From contig JALHTN010000047.1 in assembly GCA_022865865.1 (NCBI GenBank), positions 1-19,446 on the forward strand: 19,446 bases of DNA. The letters run 5' to 3'. Below are positions 1 through 8,460 of the stretch, piece by piece (within the stretch, counting starts at the first letter, position 1; every line of letters begins with the position of its first letter). The position numbers were made by a program, and so were the translations under genes. This DNA comes from Anaerolineales bacterium. Lineage in GTDB: Bacteria > Chloroflexota > Anaerolineae > Anaerolineales > UBA4823. The notes beneath the pieces were generated by a model. That model saw nothing but the letters and a program-made list of their open reading frames with translations. It had not been told where the DNA came from and did no database searches.

Positions 1-786
1 AGCCCGGCGCAGGTCGACCGCACCGAAAGTGCGATCCTGGTCAAACTTAAGCCCATTTTGATCATTCAAATGGACGCTGAACAGCTTATCGAATGCCAGG
101 GCAAACGCCATTTCGTCGGAAGGATCGAGACCGGCAAGTATTGCGTGGGCGCTCTCGACCAGTGCGCCAACCCGGTCAGGTGCGCTGGTTTGGAAACCCA
201 GCGCTAATGCATGACCTATGGTCGGAATGTATGCCAAATCCATGGGTTCATTCGGTTTCGGTTCAACGGCGATCTTTAATTCCGGCTCATATGCCAGCAG
301 CTGATCTAATGCTTCCAGGAGCTGGTGCGTAGCGCGTACTGCGTCCTTCGCTTCCCGGATATAGGTTCCGTCGCGTGCCAACCACAACACCATCAGGTTG
401 GTATCCAATTCGCGACCAATATCCACCGTCTTTTTTACCCTATCCAATGCGTACTGCCGCGCTCGAGGATCATTCGCTGTAAATGCGCCATCTATCGTAT
501 TGGGATGCTCCCATAGACGGGGAGCTACAAACTCCGCTTTCAACCCGTGTTCATTTAATTTCTTTTGCATCAACTGCGCTTCCTGGCGAATTTGAGCCGC
601 AGATAGCTGGTCAAGATCTGGAACAGCATCATCGTCATGAAACTGAACAGCATCAAAACCCAGAGCTTTATAGGTCTCCAGCTTTTGATCAAATGTACGT
701 GAGGCCCGCACCTCAGGCCCAAACGGATCAGCCCCTTCGTGAATATTCCACGGACCAAACGAAAATTGGTAGCCGAATTTCTCCAT
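1..786 (-). CDS. xylose isomerase-family TIM-barrel protein, 3' end outside window
   Basis: Open frame from ATG at 786 with no stop before the window edge; 262 codons are visible. AAGGAG lies about 6 nt upstream of the ATG. The protein is a paralogue of the XylA in this window. It keeps the XylA pattern: FHDDD near residue 50 (catalytic His and Asp), VEPKPNEP (metal Glu and the Lys two residues later), VESAH (the Glu...His metal pair), HLNDQ, and DQDRTFGAVDLRRA (the two metal Asp residues). The active site is therefore intact as far as it can be read, so this should be a metal-dependent aldose-ketose isomerase. Whether it acts on xylose or another sugar cannot be told. It is the last visible gene of the leftward operon, 57 bp after the PfkB kinase gene. 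It differs from the neighbouring XylA in the loops, for example EPMDLAYIPT where XylA has [10 protein letters not shown], which suggests another substrate rather than a recent duplicate. Confidence 0.85.
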   Translation of the reverse strand, partial: MEKFGYQFSFGPWNIHEGADPFGPEVRASRTFDQKLETYKALGFDAVQFHDDDAVPDLDQLSAAQIRQEAQLMQKKLNEHGLKAEFVAPRLWEHPNTIDGAFTANDPRARQYALDRVKKTVDIGRELDTNLMVLWLARDGTYIREAKDAVRATHQLLEALDQLLAYEPELKIAVEPKPNEPMDLAYIPTIGHALALGFQTSAPDRVGALVESAHAILAGLDPSDEMAFALAFDKLFSVHLNDQNGLKFDQDRTFGAVDLRRA

Positions 787-843
787 TAAGTTCTCCTTAC
801 TGCTTCCTGGTCGAACCTTAATATTATTTCTGCCGCTGCCAGG

Positions 844-1800
844 TCAGTTCCTCAGCGGTTTGGTCTCCATGAAGTGCAGCGTTTCAGCGAGGCTGCCAAC
901 ACAACCTGCAGCACCTACGCCAGTGACACACATTGCACCCACTGCAGAGGCGAAGCGGGCAGTTTTTTCTAAAGACCATTCCTGCCAGACACCGGTAATG
1001 AATCCCGCTGCGAATGCGTCACCCGCACCGGTTGCATCAACGACCTCAACATCATGAGCGGGTAAACGAAGCGTTTTATAATCACCAGACATCACCAGGC
1101 ATCCATCGGCGCCCATTTTTAGGGCAACCGTCCCAACCCCATGGTCGATCAAATCCCGGGCAACCCGCTCTGGTTCTTTATAGCCAGTAATCTCCTGTGC
1201 TTCTGGCAAGCTGGGTATGAAATAATCGATATTCGGCAAGCTGGGCTCGAGCAGTGTCATCCAACGACCGGTATCATCCCAAACTGTATCTAGAAAAGTG
1301 ATCACCCCAGCCTTACGTGCTTGCTGTAATAATCTCGCGGTCGGTTCGCCATCAATACCTGGCATGACCAGGCTGCCCCCAATGTGGAGAATCGCTGCCT
1401 TTGATACCAGTTCTGTATCAACATCCTCAATGGTTAATGCTGCGTTTGCGCCAATGTAATGAACGAAACGGCGCTCCCCATCTGGATCCACCATCACCAT
1501 CGTAGCGGATGTTCCTACACCTGGATCACGTTTCACACCGCGAGTTCCAATGCTGCGCTCCTGCAAAACATGGATTACGTAATCACCAAACGGATCGACT
1601 CCGACTTTTCCAATCACATTTACGGGTAATCCCAAGTTTGCCAGGGCCGTAGCTGCATTCGCTGCGCAGCCTCCACAATGCAGGCTCATTTCATCCACCA
1701 GAACCAGACTTCCCGGAGCTGGGATAGCCTGCAGGGGTCTGCCGATCACATCAGCTACCAGGATCCCCAGACAGACAATGGGATTTTGCATAGTCATCAT
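844..1800 (-). CDS. PfkB-family carbohydrate kinase
   Basis: Cytoplasmic ATP-dependent sugar kinase of 318 residues, a usual length for the ribokinase/PfkB family. The N-terminal family signature is visible as CGGCAANAATALANLG with IGKVGVDPFG after it (residues 42-72). The C-terminal signature DATGAGDAF (residues 255-263) carries the anion hole and the catalytic Asp261. The start overlaps the xylB stop as ATGA (1800-1797), so translation is probably coupled to xylB. Further in-frame ATGs occur at 1797 and 1791; a GGGAG about 10 nt before 1800 favours the first. The substrate is not predictable from sequence; position between xylB and a second xylose isomerase-like gene suggests it phosphorylates a ketose made by that isomerase. 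It is not closely similar to the other PfkB kinase in this window (16896-17864), which has fructokinase features. Confidence 0.88.
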   Translation of the reverse strand: MMTMQNPIVCLGILVADVIGRPLQAIPAPGSLVLVDEMSLHCGGCAANAATALANLGLPVNVIGKVGVDPFGDYVIHVLQERSIGTRGVKRDPGVGTSATMVMVDPDGERRFVHYIGANAALTIEDVDTELVSKAAILHIGGSLVMPGIDGEPTARLLQQARKAGVITFLDTVWDDTGRWMTLLEPSLPNIDYFIPSLPEAQEITGYKEPERVARDLIDHGVGTVALKMGADGCLVMSGDYKTLRLPAHDVEVVDATGAGDAFAAGFITGVWQEWSLEKTARFASAVGAMCVTGVGAAGCVGSLAETLHFMETKPLRN

Positions 1801-3332
1801 TTAGATCGACTCCCGGAGGATTGAGCCGCGGTTATTTCTGCTAAAACCTTAAATTGATCGGCCAGCGCAGGATAGAGAGCCCGGTATTGGGGGTAATAAT
1901 CCTGGTAAGCATCCATTGCACTGGATGGCGGTGTACTACCCGTCAACTCGATCATTTGCTCGCAAGCTTCAGGTACATCGCTGTACAGACCAGCGCCGAC
2001 ACCTGCCAGCAGAGCCGCACCAAAAGCTGCTCCTTCCGTGGTATTGACCGTGACTAACTCCACGCCCAAGGTGTCGGCCAAGATTTGCTGCCACAGCTGG
2101 CTCTTGGCACCTCCACCAGAGACCCGCACCTGGTCAACCGCACCAAGACCAGCCTCGCGGATTAATTCGAAACCGTCCTTTAATCCAAATGCAACGCCTT
2201 CCAGGATTGCGCGGGTCATGTGCGCTCGCTGGTGACGAACTGTCAAACCTACCCAGGCTCCCCGTGCGTATGGATCTGGGTACGGCGTGCGTTCACCAGT
2301 CAGGTAGGGCAGGAATAATAAGCCCTCACTTCCGGGAGCGATTTGACGAGCTTCGTCTACCAGCGCCTCAAAACTCATCTCTGGGGCGATCGTATCCCGG
2401 TACCACTGCAGGCTTCCCGCAGCACTGAGCATGACGCCCATGAAATGCCAACGATCGGGCAAGGCATGGCAGAAAGCGTGTAAACGGCCTTGAGTTTCGA
2501 TCAATGCGGATTCGGTTGGCGCAAATACAACGCCAGATGTACCTAACGTCAGGGCAATAATACCCGGCTCAACCGCACCAACCCCGGTTGCCTGGGCTGC
2601 CTGGTCTCCCGCCCCGCCCACGACCGGAGTGCCAGCTAGCAGACCAGTTTCGGCAGCTGCACTCTTGCTGATATGACCGCTGATCTGGGGGCCTTCGAAG
2701 GTTGACGGGAACCATTCACGAGGTAGATCCAATTCCTGCAGCAGCGCCTCTGACCATGTGCGCGCCTGCAGGTCAAATAAGATCGTCCCGGAACCCCCGG
2801 CTTTATCCATGGCGTATTCGCCGGTCAGCTGGAGGCGAATATAGTCTTTGGGCAGCAAGACATGCCGCGTTTGGGCGAAGATTTCAGGCTCGTTTTCCTG
2901 TACCCAAAGGATCTTGGGGGCAGTAAACCCGGTCAAGGCATCATTGCCAGTGGTTTGGATCAGGCGCTGCAGACCAATCCGTTCCCGGATCTGGTCGCAC
3001 TGCGGGCCGGTACGTTGATCGTTCCACAAGATGGCCGGGCGGAGAACCCTCCCAGATTCATCCAGCATGACTAATCCGTGCATCTGACCGGTCAGTCCGA
3101 CAGCAGCGATGGATTCCTTAGAAACCTCGCTCTCAGCGAGCACTTTTCGAATGCTGGTCTTAATACCCTGCCACCACTGCTCCGGATTCTGCTCCGACCA
3201 CAATGGGTAGGGAGTTTGTAAAGTCAGCGGAGTTGTGGCGCTGGAGATCACCTGTCCGGTCTGGTGAATGAGCAGCGCTTTCGCCCCCGTGGTCGAAATA
3301 TCAACTCCCAATAAAAGTCTCAGATCGTTCAT
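1797..3332 (-). CDS. xylB: xylulokinase
   Basis: Phosphorylates D-xylulose to xylulose 5-phosphate with ATP, the second step of the isomerase route of xylose use. It is 511 residues, normal for FGGY kinases. Seen in order: GVDISTTGAKA (residues 9-19, phosphate-binding start of domain 1), TGQMHG (81-86) and WNDQRT (103-108), both typical of xylulokinases, GGAGDQAAQATG with the likely catalytic Asp243, the GTSG adenosine-site motif (264-267), and SGGGAKS in the C-terminal domain. The gene lies 64 bp after xylA. The ATG at 3332 has AGGAG directly against it with almost no spacing, so initiation may be weak or use the AAGG further up; no better start is seen. Other FGGY activities such as ribulokinase are less likely given the MHG motif and the adjacent xylA. 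Confidence 0.95.
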   Translation of the reverse strand: MNDLRLLLGVDISTTGAKALLIHQTGQVISSATTPLTLQTPYPLWSEQNPEQWWQGIKTSIRKVLAESEVSKESIAAVGLTGQMHGLVMLDESGRVLRPAILWNDQRTGPQCDQIRERIGLQRLIQTTGNDALTGFTAPKILWVQENEPEIFAQTRHVLLPKDYIRLQLTGEYAMDKAGGSGTILFDLQARTWSEALLQELDLPREWFPSTFEGPQISGHISKSAAAETGLLAGTPVVGGAGDQAAQATGVGAVEPGIIALTLGTSGVVFAPTESALIETQGRLHAFCHALPDRWHFMGVMLSAAGSLQWYRDTIAPEMSFEALVDEARQIAPGSEGLLFLPYLTGERTPYPDPYARGAWVGLTVRHQRAHMTRAILEGVAFGLKDGFELIREAGLGAVDQVRVSGGGAKSQLWQQILADTLGVELVTVNTTEGAAFGAALLAGVGAGLYSDVPEACEQMIELTGSTPPSSAMDAYQDYYPQYRALYPALADQFKVLAEITAAQSSGSRSK

Positions 3333-3396
3333 CTCCTAACCTTATCTTTGCTGATTGGAATCTTCAACAAACGCTGGTGCCAAGGAAGATGCAATC

Positions 3397-4560
3397 TCAA
3401 CCAACACCTAATAGGAGCTCGACCGTGAGCTGGTCGAGACGCTCATAAGCCAACCCACGAGCAGCTAATGCCTGGCGATCGAAAACCTGAGATTTGAGAT
3501 TTTCTGCTGCAGACTCGCTAAAAGGTTCGACCGGTGTGCTGGCAGTCGGGTGGAGCTCATTTATTAGATCCTGAATTTGCGGATCGGAATTCCACTGCTC
3601 AGCTTTACCTTTCAGCACCAAATAGGTGCGCATACAGCCCAGGGCAAACTGCTTGACACCCTCGTAATCCTCGGTGCGGTAGGCATGAGCGTCAAAATGC
3701 CGGCTGCCCGGGTAGCCAACATCTTCCAGTAATTTAACCAGGAAGAAAGCACTCTTTAGGTTCACAGCGCCAAAGCGGAAATCTTGATCGTAGCGCCCAA
3801 ACGCCTGGTCGTTCAAATCAATATGAAACAGTTTTCCTGCTTCCCAGGCCTGTGCTACAGCATGCGTAAAATTCAAACCGGCCATGTGCTCATGGGCGAC
3901 TTCTGGATTAACTCCAACCATCTCTGGATGGTCAAGGGTGGGGATGAAGCCCAACATCGCGCCAGTCGTCGGAAGGAAAATATCCCCGCGCGGCTCATTT
4001 GGCTTGGCTTCTAGAGCAAACTTAAGGCCATATCCCTGGCTGAGCGAATATTCACACAGGAAATTGAGCGCTTCTCGAAAGCGCTTCAAACTCTCGATCG
4101 GGTTTTTACTGGCATCGGTTTCGGTGCCTTCCCGACCTCCCCAGAAGACATAGATCCCAGCCCCTAATTCAACACCCAGATCGATGGCCCTCATCGTCTT
4201 TTGCAGGGCGTATTGGCGGACCGCACTATCGTTCGAGGTGAAGGCGCCGTCTTTGAAAGCGGGATCAGAGAACAGGTTGGTGGTCGCCATGGGAACGTCC
4301 AGGCCAGTATCTTCAAGTGCTTTCTTGAAATCCCTGACAATCTGGTCGCGCTCAACTGGTGTGGCATCGATGGGGACTAAATCATTATCGTGGAAATTGA
4401 CCCCATAGGCGCCCACCTCAGCCAGCAAGTGAACGAGTTCTACTGGTGAAAGCGCAGCGCGCACTGGTTCACCAAATGGATCGCGGCCGATATTACCGAC
4501 CGTCCAAAGGCCAAAAGTAAATTTATGTTCAGGATGCGGTTGATATTCTTCAGTCATCAT
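3397..4560 (-). CDS. xylA: xylose isomerase (class I, short type)
   Basis: Converts D-xylose to D-xylulose (and glucose to fructose in vitro in this family) with two divalent metals. It is 387 residues, the length of Streptomyces-type class I enzymes and lacking the N-terminal extension of the class II type. Visible landmarks: FHDND with His57 and Asp60 (His54/Asp57 in the Streptomyces numbering), [10 protein letters not shown] (metal Glu and the substrate Lys), NPEVAHEHM (metal Glu and His), [15 protein letters not shown] with the two metal Asp residues, and [11 protein letters not shown] with the final metal Asp. All ligands are present. The start is 3 bp after the stop of the upstream small membrane protein; two successive ATGs (4560, 4557) are possible and the ribosome site is weak, which suggests translational coupling. 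Followed by xylB, as in many xylose operons. Confidence 0.95.
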   Translation of the reverse strand: MMTEEYQPHPEHKFTFGLWTVGNIGRDPFGEPVRAALSPVELVHLLAEVGAYGVNFHDNDLVPIDATPVERDQIVRDFKKALEDTGLDVPMATTNLFSDPAFKDGAFTSNDSAVRQYALQKTMRAIDLGVELGAGIYVFWGGREGTETDASKNPIESLKRFREALNFLCEYSLSQGYGLKFALEAKPNEPRGDIFLPTTGAMLGFIPTLDHPEMVGVNPEVAHEHMAGLNFTHAVAQAWEAGKLFHIDLNDQAFGRYDQDFRFGAVNLKSAFFLVKLLEDVGYPGSRHFDAHAYRTEDYEGVKQFALGCMRTYLVLKGKAEQWNSDPQIQDLINELHPTASTPVEPFSESAAENLKSQVFDRQALAARGLAYERLDQLTVELLLGVG

Positions 4561-4563
4561 CGA

Positions 4564-5040
4564 TCAGCTTCCACTGCTGTTCTGGATAGTGTCGGGTGTC
4601 CCTTCAACCATGACACCGATTTCCTTTTCTTGCTGGACCATCTCCTGGCGCGGAGCGACATGGCTCCAGACCATAAATATCAATAATGAGAATAGCAGCA
4701 ACATAAAACCATACTTATAGGCATTGAAAACCCAGGGCTGGAACATACCCACCACCCCCAAGACAATACCGGCAATTAATAACGATTCAATGATTTTATA
4801 AATGCGCGCAGGTACATTGTTGTTAAGCATGCTGCCGACAGCCACAATTAAGGCGATAAATGCCAGCAGGATAGATACAAAGATCAAGAGAAACGGAATG
4901 GCATTTAACAAGACGTTGTCAGCCAATTGTTCCGGGGTCGTTCTGGAGCTGATAAAAGGTCCAGCAAGCAATCCCAGGATAAAGAGCACAACGATTATGA
5001 CGAGTAATACAACAGGCACCTTCGGTCGCGACAATTTCAT
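4564..5040 (-). CDS. small four-helix membrane protein of unknown function
   Basis: 158 residues, not recognised. Four hydrophobic segments can be read at about residues 9-29, 45-68, 83-103 and 108-128, with a short polar C-terminal tail rich in Glu, Gln and Ser. There is no signal peptide lipobox and no motif of a known transporter. The ATG at 5040 has GAGGTG about 5 nt upstream. The gene is sandwiched between the dehydrogenase hairpin and xylA, and its stop is only 3 bp from the xylA start, so it is almost certainly co-translated with xylA. It could be an accessory membrane protein for sugar uptake or simply a conserved operon passenger; the sequence gives no further hint. Confidence 0.75.
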   Translation of the reverse strand: MKLSRPKVPVVLLVIIVVLFILGLLAGPFISSRTTPEQLADNVLLNAIPFLLIFVSILLAFIALIVAVGSMLNNNVPARIYKIIESLLIAGIVLGVVGMFQPWVFNAYKYGFMLLLFSLLIFMVWSHVAPRQEMVQQEKEIGVMVEGTPDTIQNSSGS

Positions 5041-5164
5041 AGCTACACCTCAAGCAAATCTATCGAATTTTTTCTTACGCACCAAAGCCATTTACTGAAG
5101 CACTCAATTGATTGAACGTATTCCAGATTCTGATCAGCCCGGTAGCGGTGTTATCTAGGTCTAG

Positions 5165-5193
5165 GGCGAGGCAGGAAAACATCCTGCCTCGCC
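5165..5193 (-). terminator. GC-rich hairpin after the dehydrogenase gene
   Basis: A perfect 12-bp stem (GGCGAGGCAGGA with TCCTGCCTCGCC) and a 5-nt loop start 12 bp beyond the dehydrogenase stop codon. On the minus strand the stem is not followed by a U-tract, so it is not a classical intrinsic terminator. It is more likely an mRNA 3'-end stabiliser or partial terminator that separates the dehydrogenase from the downstream membrane protein-xylA-xylB segment. Confidence 0.6.
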
Positions 5194-5205
5194 AGAAATT
5201 CATGT

Positions 5206-6402
5206 TTAATACTTAATATCAATGTGCCGTTTCGTGTTTGCCGATTCGATGATCGCATCGCAGATCACGGCGGCTTTGTAGCCATCCACAAAAGTAGCCC
5301 CATGTGGACCAACCTCCTTGTTGTTCACGATGCAGTCCAGGAAGTGATTGATCTCATGGATAAAGGTGTGCTCCCAGCCAATGATATGCCCATGCGGCCA
5401 CCAGTTCTCCCACCAGGGATGGTATCCTTCGGTGACCAGCACATTGTGGAAGCCCTGAGTCTCTTTGGGCTTTTCATCCACCCAGAAAACCTCTAACTCG
5501 TTCATGCGCTCCAGGTTGAAGCGCACGCTGCCTTTTTCGGCATTGATTTCAAAACAATTGTAGTTCTTGCGCCCACCAGCAAAACGAGTCGCTTCGAGCG
5601 TGCCAAGGGCACCGTTTTCAAACTCAACCGCGGCAACGAAGGCATCATCCACATCCACAAGCCCTTCACCTTCTTCGCCATCCAGCTCCCGCGTTTCGAT
5701 AAAAGTTTTCGTGTTGGCCGCCAAGCTCTTCACACCACCGACCAGGTAATGTGCCAGGTCGATGATATGAGCGCCCAAATCGCCTATGGCACCACTGCCA
5801 GCCACATTCTTATCCAAACGCCAAATCTTCGGCGTGCCGTAGTGGGGCATGATCCATTCCTGCAGGTAGACTGCCCGGAAGTGATAAATCTGTCCCAAGG
5901 CACCCTTATCGATCAGATCGCGGATCAAGCGCACCGCGGGTACAAAGCGGTAGTTGAAAGCCACCATGTGTTTGATATCTGCTTTCTGGACCGCATCCAG
6001 CATCTGTTTTGATTCTTCGGCTGAGCGGGCTAAGGGCTTCTCGCAGAGGATATGCTTTCCTAATTGAGCTGCCAGGAAAGCTGGCTCGGCATGCATATCA
6101 TTCGGACCGCCGTTATCCAGCACCTGCACTTCTTCATCCTCAACCATCGCCCGCCAATCGGTATAGTACTTCTGATAACCATAGCGTTGAGCTGCTTCAG
6201 AAACTGCAGATTCATTGCGCCCGCTGATCGCCACCAGTTTGGGAACGGCGACTGGCGGATACATCATGTAAGGCAAGGTTTTTAGCGCATTGCTGTGTGC
6301 CTTGCCCATGAAGGAATAGCCCAGCATACCAAAACCGATCTGCGGTGCTTCACCTTCCGCCTTCGCTCCTGCCATCGTGGTGAAACCAGTTTCTTCGCTC
6401 AT
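5206..6402 (-). CDS. Gfo/Idh/MocA-family dehydrogenase, levoglucosan dehydrogenase-like
   Basis: NAD(P)-dependent sugar oxidoreductase, 398 residues from the chosen start. A TTG 12 bp upstream would give 402 residues, but GGAGG (6412-6408) lies inside that extension, 5 nt before the ATG at 6402, so 6402 is the real start. The Rossmann motif is GFGMLGYSFMG (residues 23-33), the family EKP motif is CEKPLA with the catalytic Lys122, and GSGAIGDLGAHIID holds the usual Asp208 and His212. Segments MVAFNYR, AGSGA-GD, VDVDD, EATR and DGYKAA recall, from memory, characterised levoglucosan dehydrogenase (LgdA), which oxidises C3 of the sugar. Inositol 2-dehydrogenase or another sugar dehydrogenase is possible. 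Two TIM-barrel sugar isomerase/epimerase genes lie just upstream in the same transcript, the same partnership as in 3-keto-sugar pathways. Confidence 0.88.
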   Translation of the reverse strand: MSEETGFTTMAGAKAEGEAPQIGFGMLGYSFMGKAHSNALKTLPYMMYPPVAVPKLVAISGRNESAVSEAAQRYGYQKYYTDWRAMVEDEEVQVLDNGGPNDMHAEPAFLAAQLGKHILCEKPLARSAEESKQMLDAVQKADIKHMVAFNYRFVPAVRLIRDLIDKGALGQIYHFRAVYLQEWIMPHYGTPKIWRLDKNVAGSGAIGDLGAHIIDLAHYLVGGVKSLAANTKTFIETRELDGEEGEGLVDVDDAFVAAVEFENGALGTLEATRFAGGRKNYNCFEINAEKGSVRFNLERMNELEVFWVDEKPKETQGFHNVLVTEGYHPWWENWWPHGHIIGWEHTFIHEINHFLDCIVNNKEVGPHGATFVDGYKAAVICDAIIESANTKRHIDIKY

Positions 6403-6413
6403 GTAATCCTCCA

Positions 6414-6429
6414 AATAATGTACATAATT
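6414..6429. promoter_or_regulatory. AT-rich near-palindrome before the dehydrogenase gene
   Basis: AATAATGT followed by ACATAATT pairs at 7 of 8 positions around a GTAC centre. It sits just upstream of the GGAGG ribosome site of the dehydrogenase gene in an 87-bp spacer. It could be a regulator site or a weak mRNA fold; no convincing promoter was found around it. Confidence 0.25.
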
Positions 6430-6489
6430 ATTCTCAAAAGATTTGCAGGTTACCTTTCAAATCTCAATGATGAACTCCTGGGATAGAAG

Positions 6490-7494
6490 TTAATCTTTGG
6501 ATGCAAAAGCTGCGTCAAAGGCCACCTGTGATACTGTGAAATCCTGGCTGCGTACCATCTTCAAAGCCTCTGGTGCACCCCAATCCCGGTCCATGCCAGA
6601 ATCTTCCCACTCGATAGAGAGGGGTCCTGAATAACCTACCCGGTTTAACGCGCGGATCATCTGGTCCCACTTCACATCGCCCCTGCCGGGGGAAACGAAA
6701 TCCCAACCCCGTTGGGAATCCCCAAAATCGAGGTGGGAAGACAGGATGCTGTTGCGCCCGGTGAGCTGAACACGTGAATCTTTTACATGAACATGCCAAA
6801 TCCGCTCGCCAAATTCATCAATGAATTCAACCGGATCGATAAATTGGTGAATGAAGTGGCTGGGATCAAAATTAAAACCAAAGGCTGGGTGCCATTCAAT
6901 AGCATCCAGCGCCCGCTTTGAAGTGATGAGGTCATAAGCGATTTCAGTAGGATGGACTTCAAGGCCAAATTTGACATCATTATCTGCGAAGACATCCATG
7001 ATCGGTTTCCAACGTGCAGCGAAATCCTGATAACCTTCGTCGACGTCATTCTGGGAAGTGGGCGGGAAGAAATAGAGGTACTTCCAAACTTTACTGCCGG
7101 TAAAACCATTGACAGTCTTTACCCCCAACTTCTTGGCTGCAACAGCAGTATTCTTTACTTCCTCGGCACAGCGCTGCCTTACACCTTCGGGATCCCCATC
7201 TCCCCATAATCTTTCGGAAAGAATACTCTTGTGGCGCTGATCGATCGGATCATCGCAAACGCATTGACCCACCAGGTGCGTGCTGATCGCAAAACATTTC
7301 AAATCGTACTTATTAAGAATGTCCCAGCGTGATTGGACATAACCATCATCCTCGAGCGCTTTGTCGACCTCGAAATGGTCTCCCCAACAGGCCAGCTCGA
7401 GTCCATCAAAGCCCCATTCGCTGACTTTCTTGGCGACATCCTCTAAGGTCAAATCAGCCCATTGGCCGGTGAAAAGTGTGACTGGTCTTGCCAT
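6490..7494 (-). CDS. sugar phosphate isomerase/epimerase (AP endonuclease 2-type TIM barrel)
   Basis: 334-residue cytoplasmic TIM-barrel protein of the xylose isomerase-like/AP endonuclease family 2 fold. Likely metal ligands can be read at the ends of successive strands: Glu179 in GLEVHPTE, Asp210 in FNFDPSH, His236 in HVHVKDS and Glu295 in SIEWED. The N-terminal barrel strand reads [14 protein letters not shown], as in IolE/IolI-like and 3-keto-sugar processing enzymes. ATG at 7494 is preceded by AAGGAG at good spacing. It lies 87 bp upstream of the Gfo dehydrogenase gene, which is its probable partner: in such pairs the dehydrogenase makes a keto-sugar and the TIM-barrel enzyme epimerises, dehydrates or cleaves it. 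The reaction cannot be fixed from sequence. Confidence 0.85.
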   Translation of the reverse strand: MARPVTLFTGQWADLTLEDVAKKVSEWGFDGLELACWGDHFEVDKALEDDGYVQSRWDILNKYDLKCFAISTHLVGQCVCDDPIDQRHKSILSERLWGDGDPEGVRQRCAEEVKNTAVAAKKLGVKTVNGFTGSKVWKYLYFFPPTSQNDVDEGYQDFAARWKPIMDVFADNDVKFGLEVHPTEIAYDLITSKRALDAIEWHPAFGFNFDPSHFIHQFIDPVEFIDEFGERIWHVHVKDSRVQLTGRNSILSSHLDFGDSQRGWDFVSPGRGDVKWDQMIRALNRVGYSGPLSIEWEDSGMDRDWGAPEALKMVRSQDFTVSQVAFDAAFASKD

Positions 7495-7586
7495 TTTATA
7501 TTCTCCTTAGTTAGTGTCTATGTGCTGTATCATTACGCCCACCAGGGGCTGTATACTTAACCTCAGACTTATGCGAGGTTTCAAAA

Positions 7587-8435
7587 CTAGGTCAATAGCT
7601 GCCGGAGGAACTTGAGACCATCTTCAGCCAAAGCATCCTGGCTGGGTGCCAGGGAGCGCCAGATGGCCGCTGCCCGGGCGATGCTCTTCACCTTGGCAGT
7701 AAACGACTCGATCACTACCGGACCGCCATAATGGATATCGTTGAGCGCCTTGGCGACCTCATCCCAGGTGATATTGCCTGTGCCGGGTGCGCCGCGATCA
7801 TTCTCACAAGCATGCACATGCCGCAGGCGGGGTCCCACCGCGCGGATGGCATCTCCCAATGATTTTTCCTCGATGTTCATATGGAAAGTATCCAGCATCA
7901 TCTGGCAGTTGGGGTGAGCGACCCGGTCAACGATCGGGATCGCCTGCTCAGCCAGGTTGATGAAACTGGTCTCAAAACGATTGAGGGGTTCAACGCACAG
8001 CACAACACCGAAATCCGCAGCATAATTCGATAACGCGCTCAAGTTATCGACCAGTAGATCCGTATCCCGAGCCCGTTCTTCCGGGGTGGACTGCCAGGTG
8101 CGGCCAACTGCGGAGTAGAGCGGTCCCACCAGGTTGGTGCCCCCCAAATCACGAGTGGCTTGAATGGCTCCCTTGAGGTACGCCATACCGCTGGCGCGGA
8201 TATCCGGGTCAGGATGGATCAGGTCCCGGTCTGGTCCCATTGCCGCACAGGCGCTGACTCCCAGATCGTATTCCTTGATGATCTCAGCCCCGCGCTTGTG
8301 ATCCATATCCTCCAAACCTTCGAGGGGGACCTCGATCCAGTCAAAGCCCATCTCTTTAACCTGCGGAACCAATTTCTGCAGCTCTGCAGTGGTTAATGGC
8401 GAGATCCAAACCCAGGTGTTTACACCAATCTGCAT
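7587..8435 (-). CDS. D-psicose/D-tagatose 3-epimerase-like enzyme
   Basis: 282-residue TIM-barrel epimerase. The four metal/catalytic ligands fall at Glu149 (CVEPLNRFE), Asp182 (MLDTFHMNIEE), His208 (HVHACENDRGAPG) and Glu243 (VIESF). Order and spacing are the same as the Glu150/Asp183/His209/Glu244 set of Agrobacterium D-psicose 3-epimerase, and the LDTFHMNIEE and ENDRG-PG-G motifs are hallmarks of that family, so a C3 epimerase of a free ketose is the best call. Members also include L-ribulose 3-epimerase and enzymes acting on 3-keto-sugars. ATG at 8435 is preceded by GGGAG; another ATG 5 bp upstream is out of frame. The gene follows the transporter ATPase after only 25 bp and precedes the second TIM-barrel gene by 92 bp, in which a short AACCTC/GAGGTT inverted repeat (7559-7580) is the only structure seen. 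Confidence 0.87.
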   Translation of the reverse strand: MQIGVNTWVWISPLTTAELQKLVPQVKEMGFDWIEVPLEGLEDMDHKRGAEIIKEYDLGVSACAAMGPDRDLIHPDPDIRASGMAYLKGAIQATRDLGGTNLVGPLYSAVGRTWQSTPEERARDTDLLVDNLSALSNYAADFGVVLCVEPLNRFETSFINLAEQAIPIVDRVAHPNCQMMLDTFHMNIEEKSLGDAIRAVGPRLRHVHACENDRGAPGTGNITWDEVAKALNDIHYGGPVVIESFTAKVKSIARAAAIWRSLAPSQDALAEDGLKFLRQLLT

Positions 8436-8460
8436 GTCATTATCTCCCTATCAACAAGTA

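Noticed and set aside
483..821. 112-codon plus-strand frame at the left end
   Set aside because: It lies antisense to the xylose isomerase-like gene, whose minus frame has all catalytic motifs; the composition is a shadow of that gene.
6403..6414. TTG start of the dehydrogenase gene
   Set aside because: GGAGG is within the extension, 5 nt before the ATG at 6402.
7559..7580. AACCTC/GAGGTT inverted repeat between the two TIM-barrel genes as a terminator
   Set aside because: Only 6 bp of stem with a 10-nt loop and no U-tract; too weak to claim.
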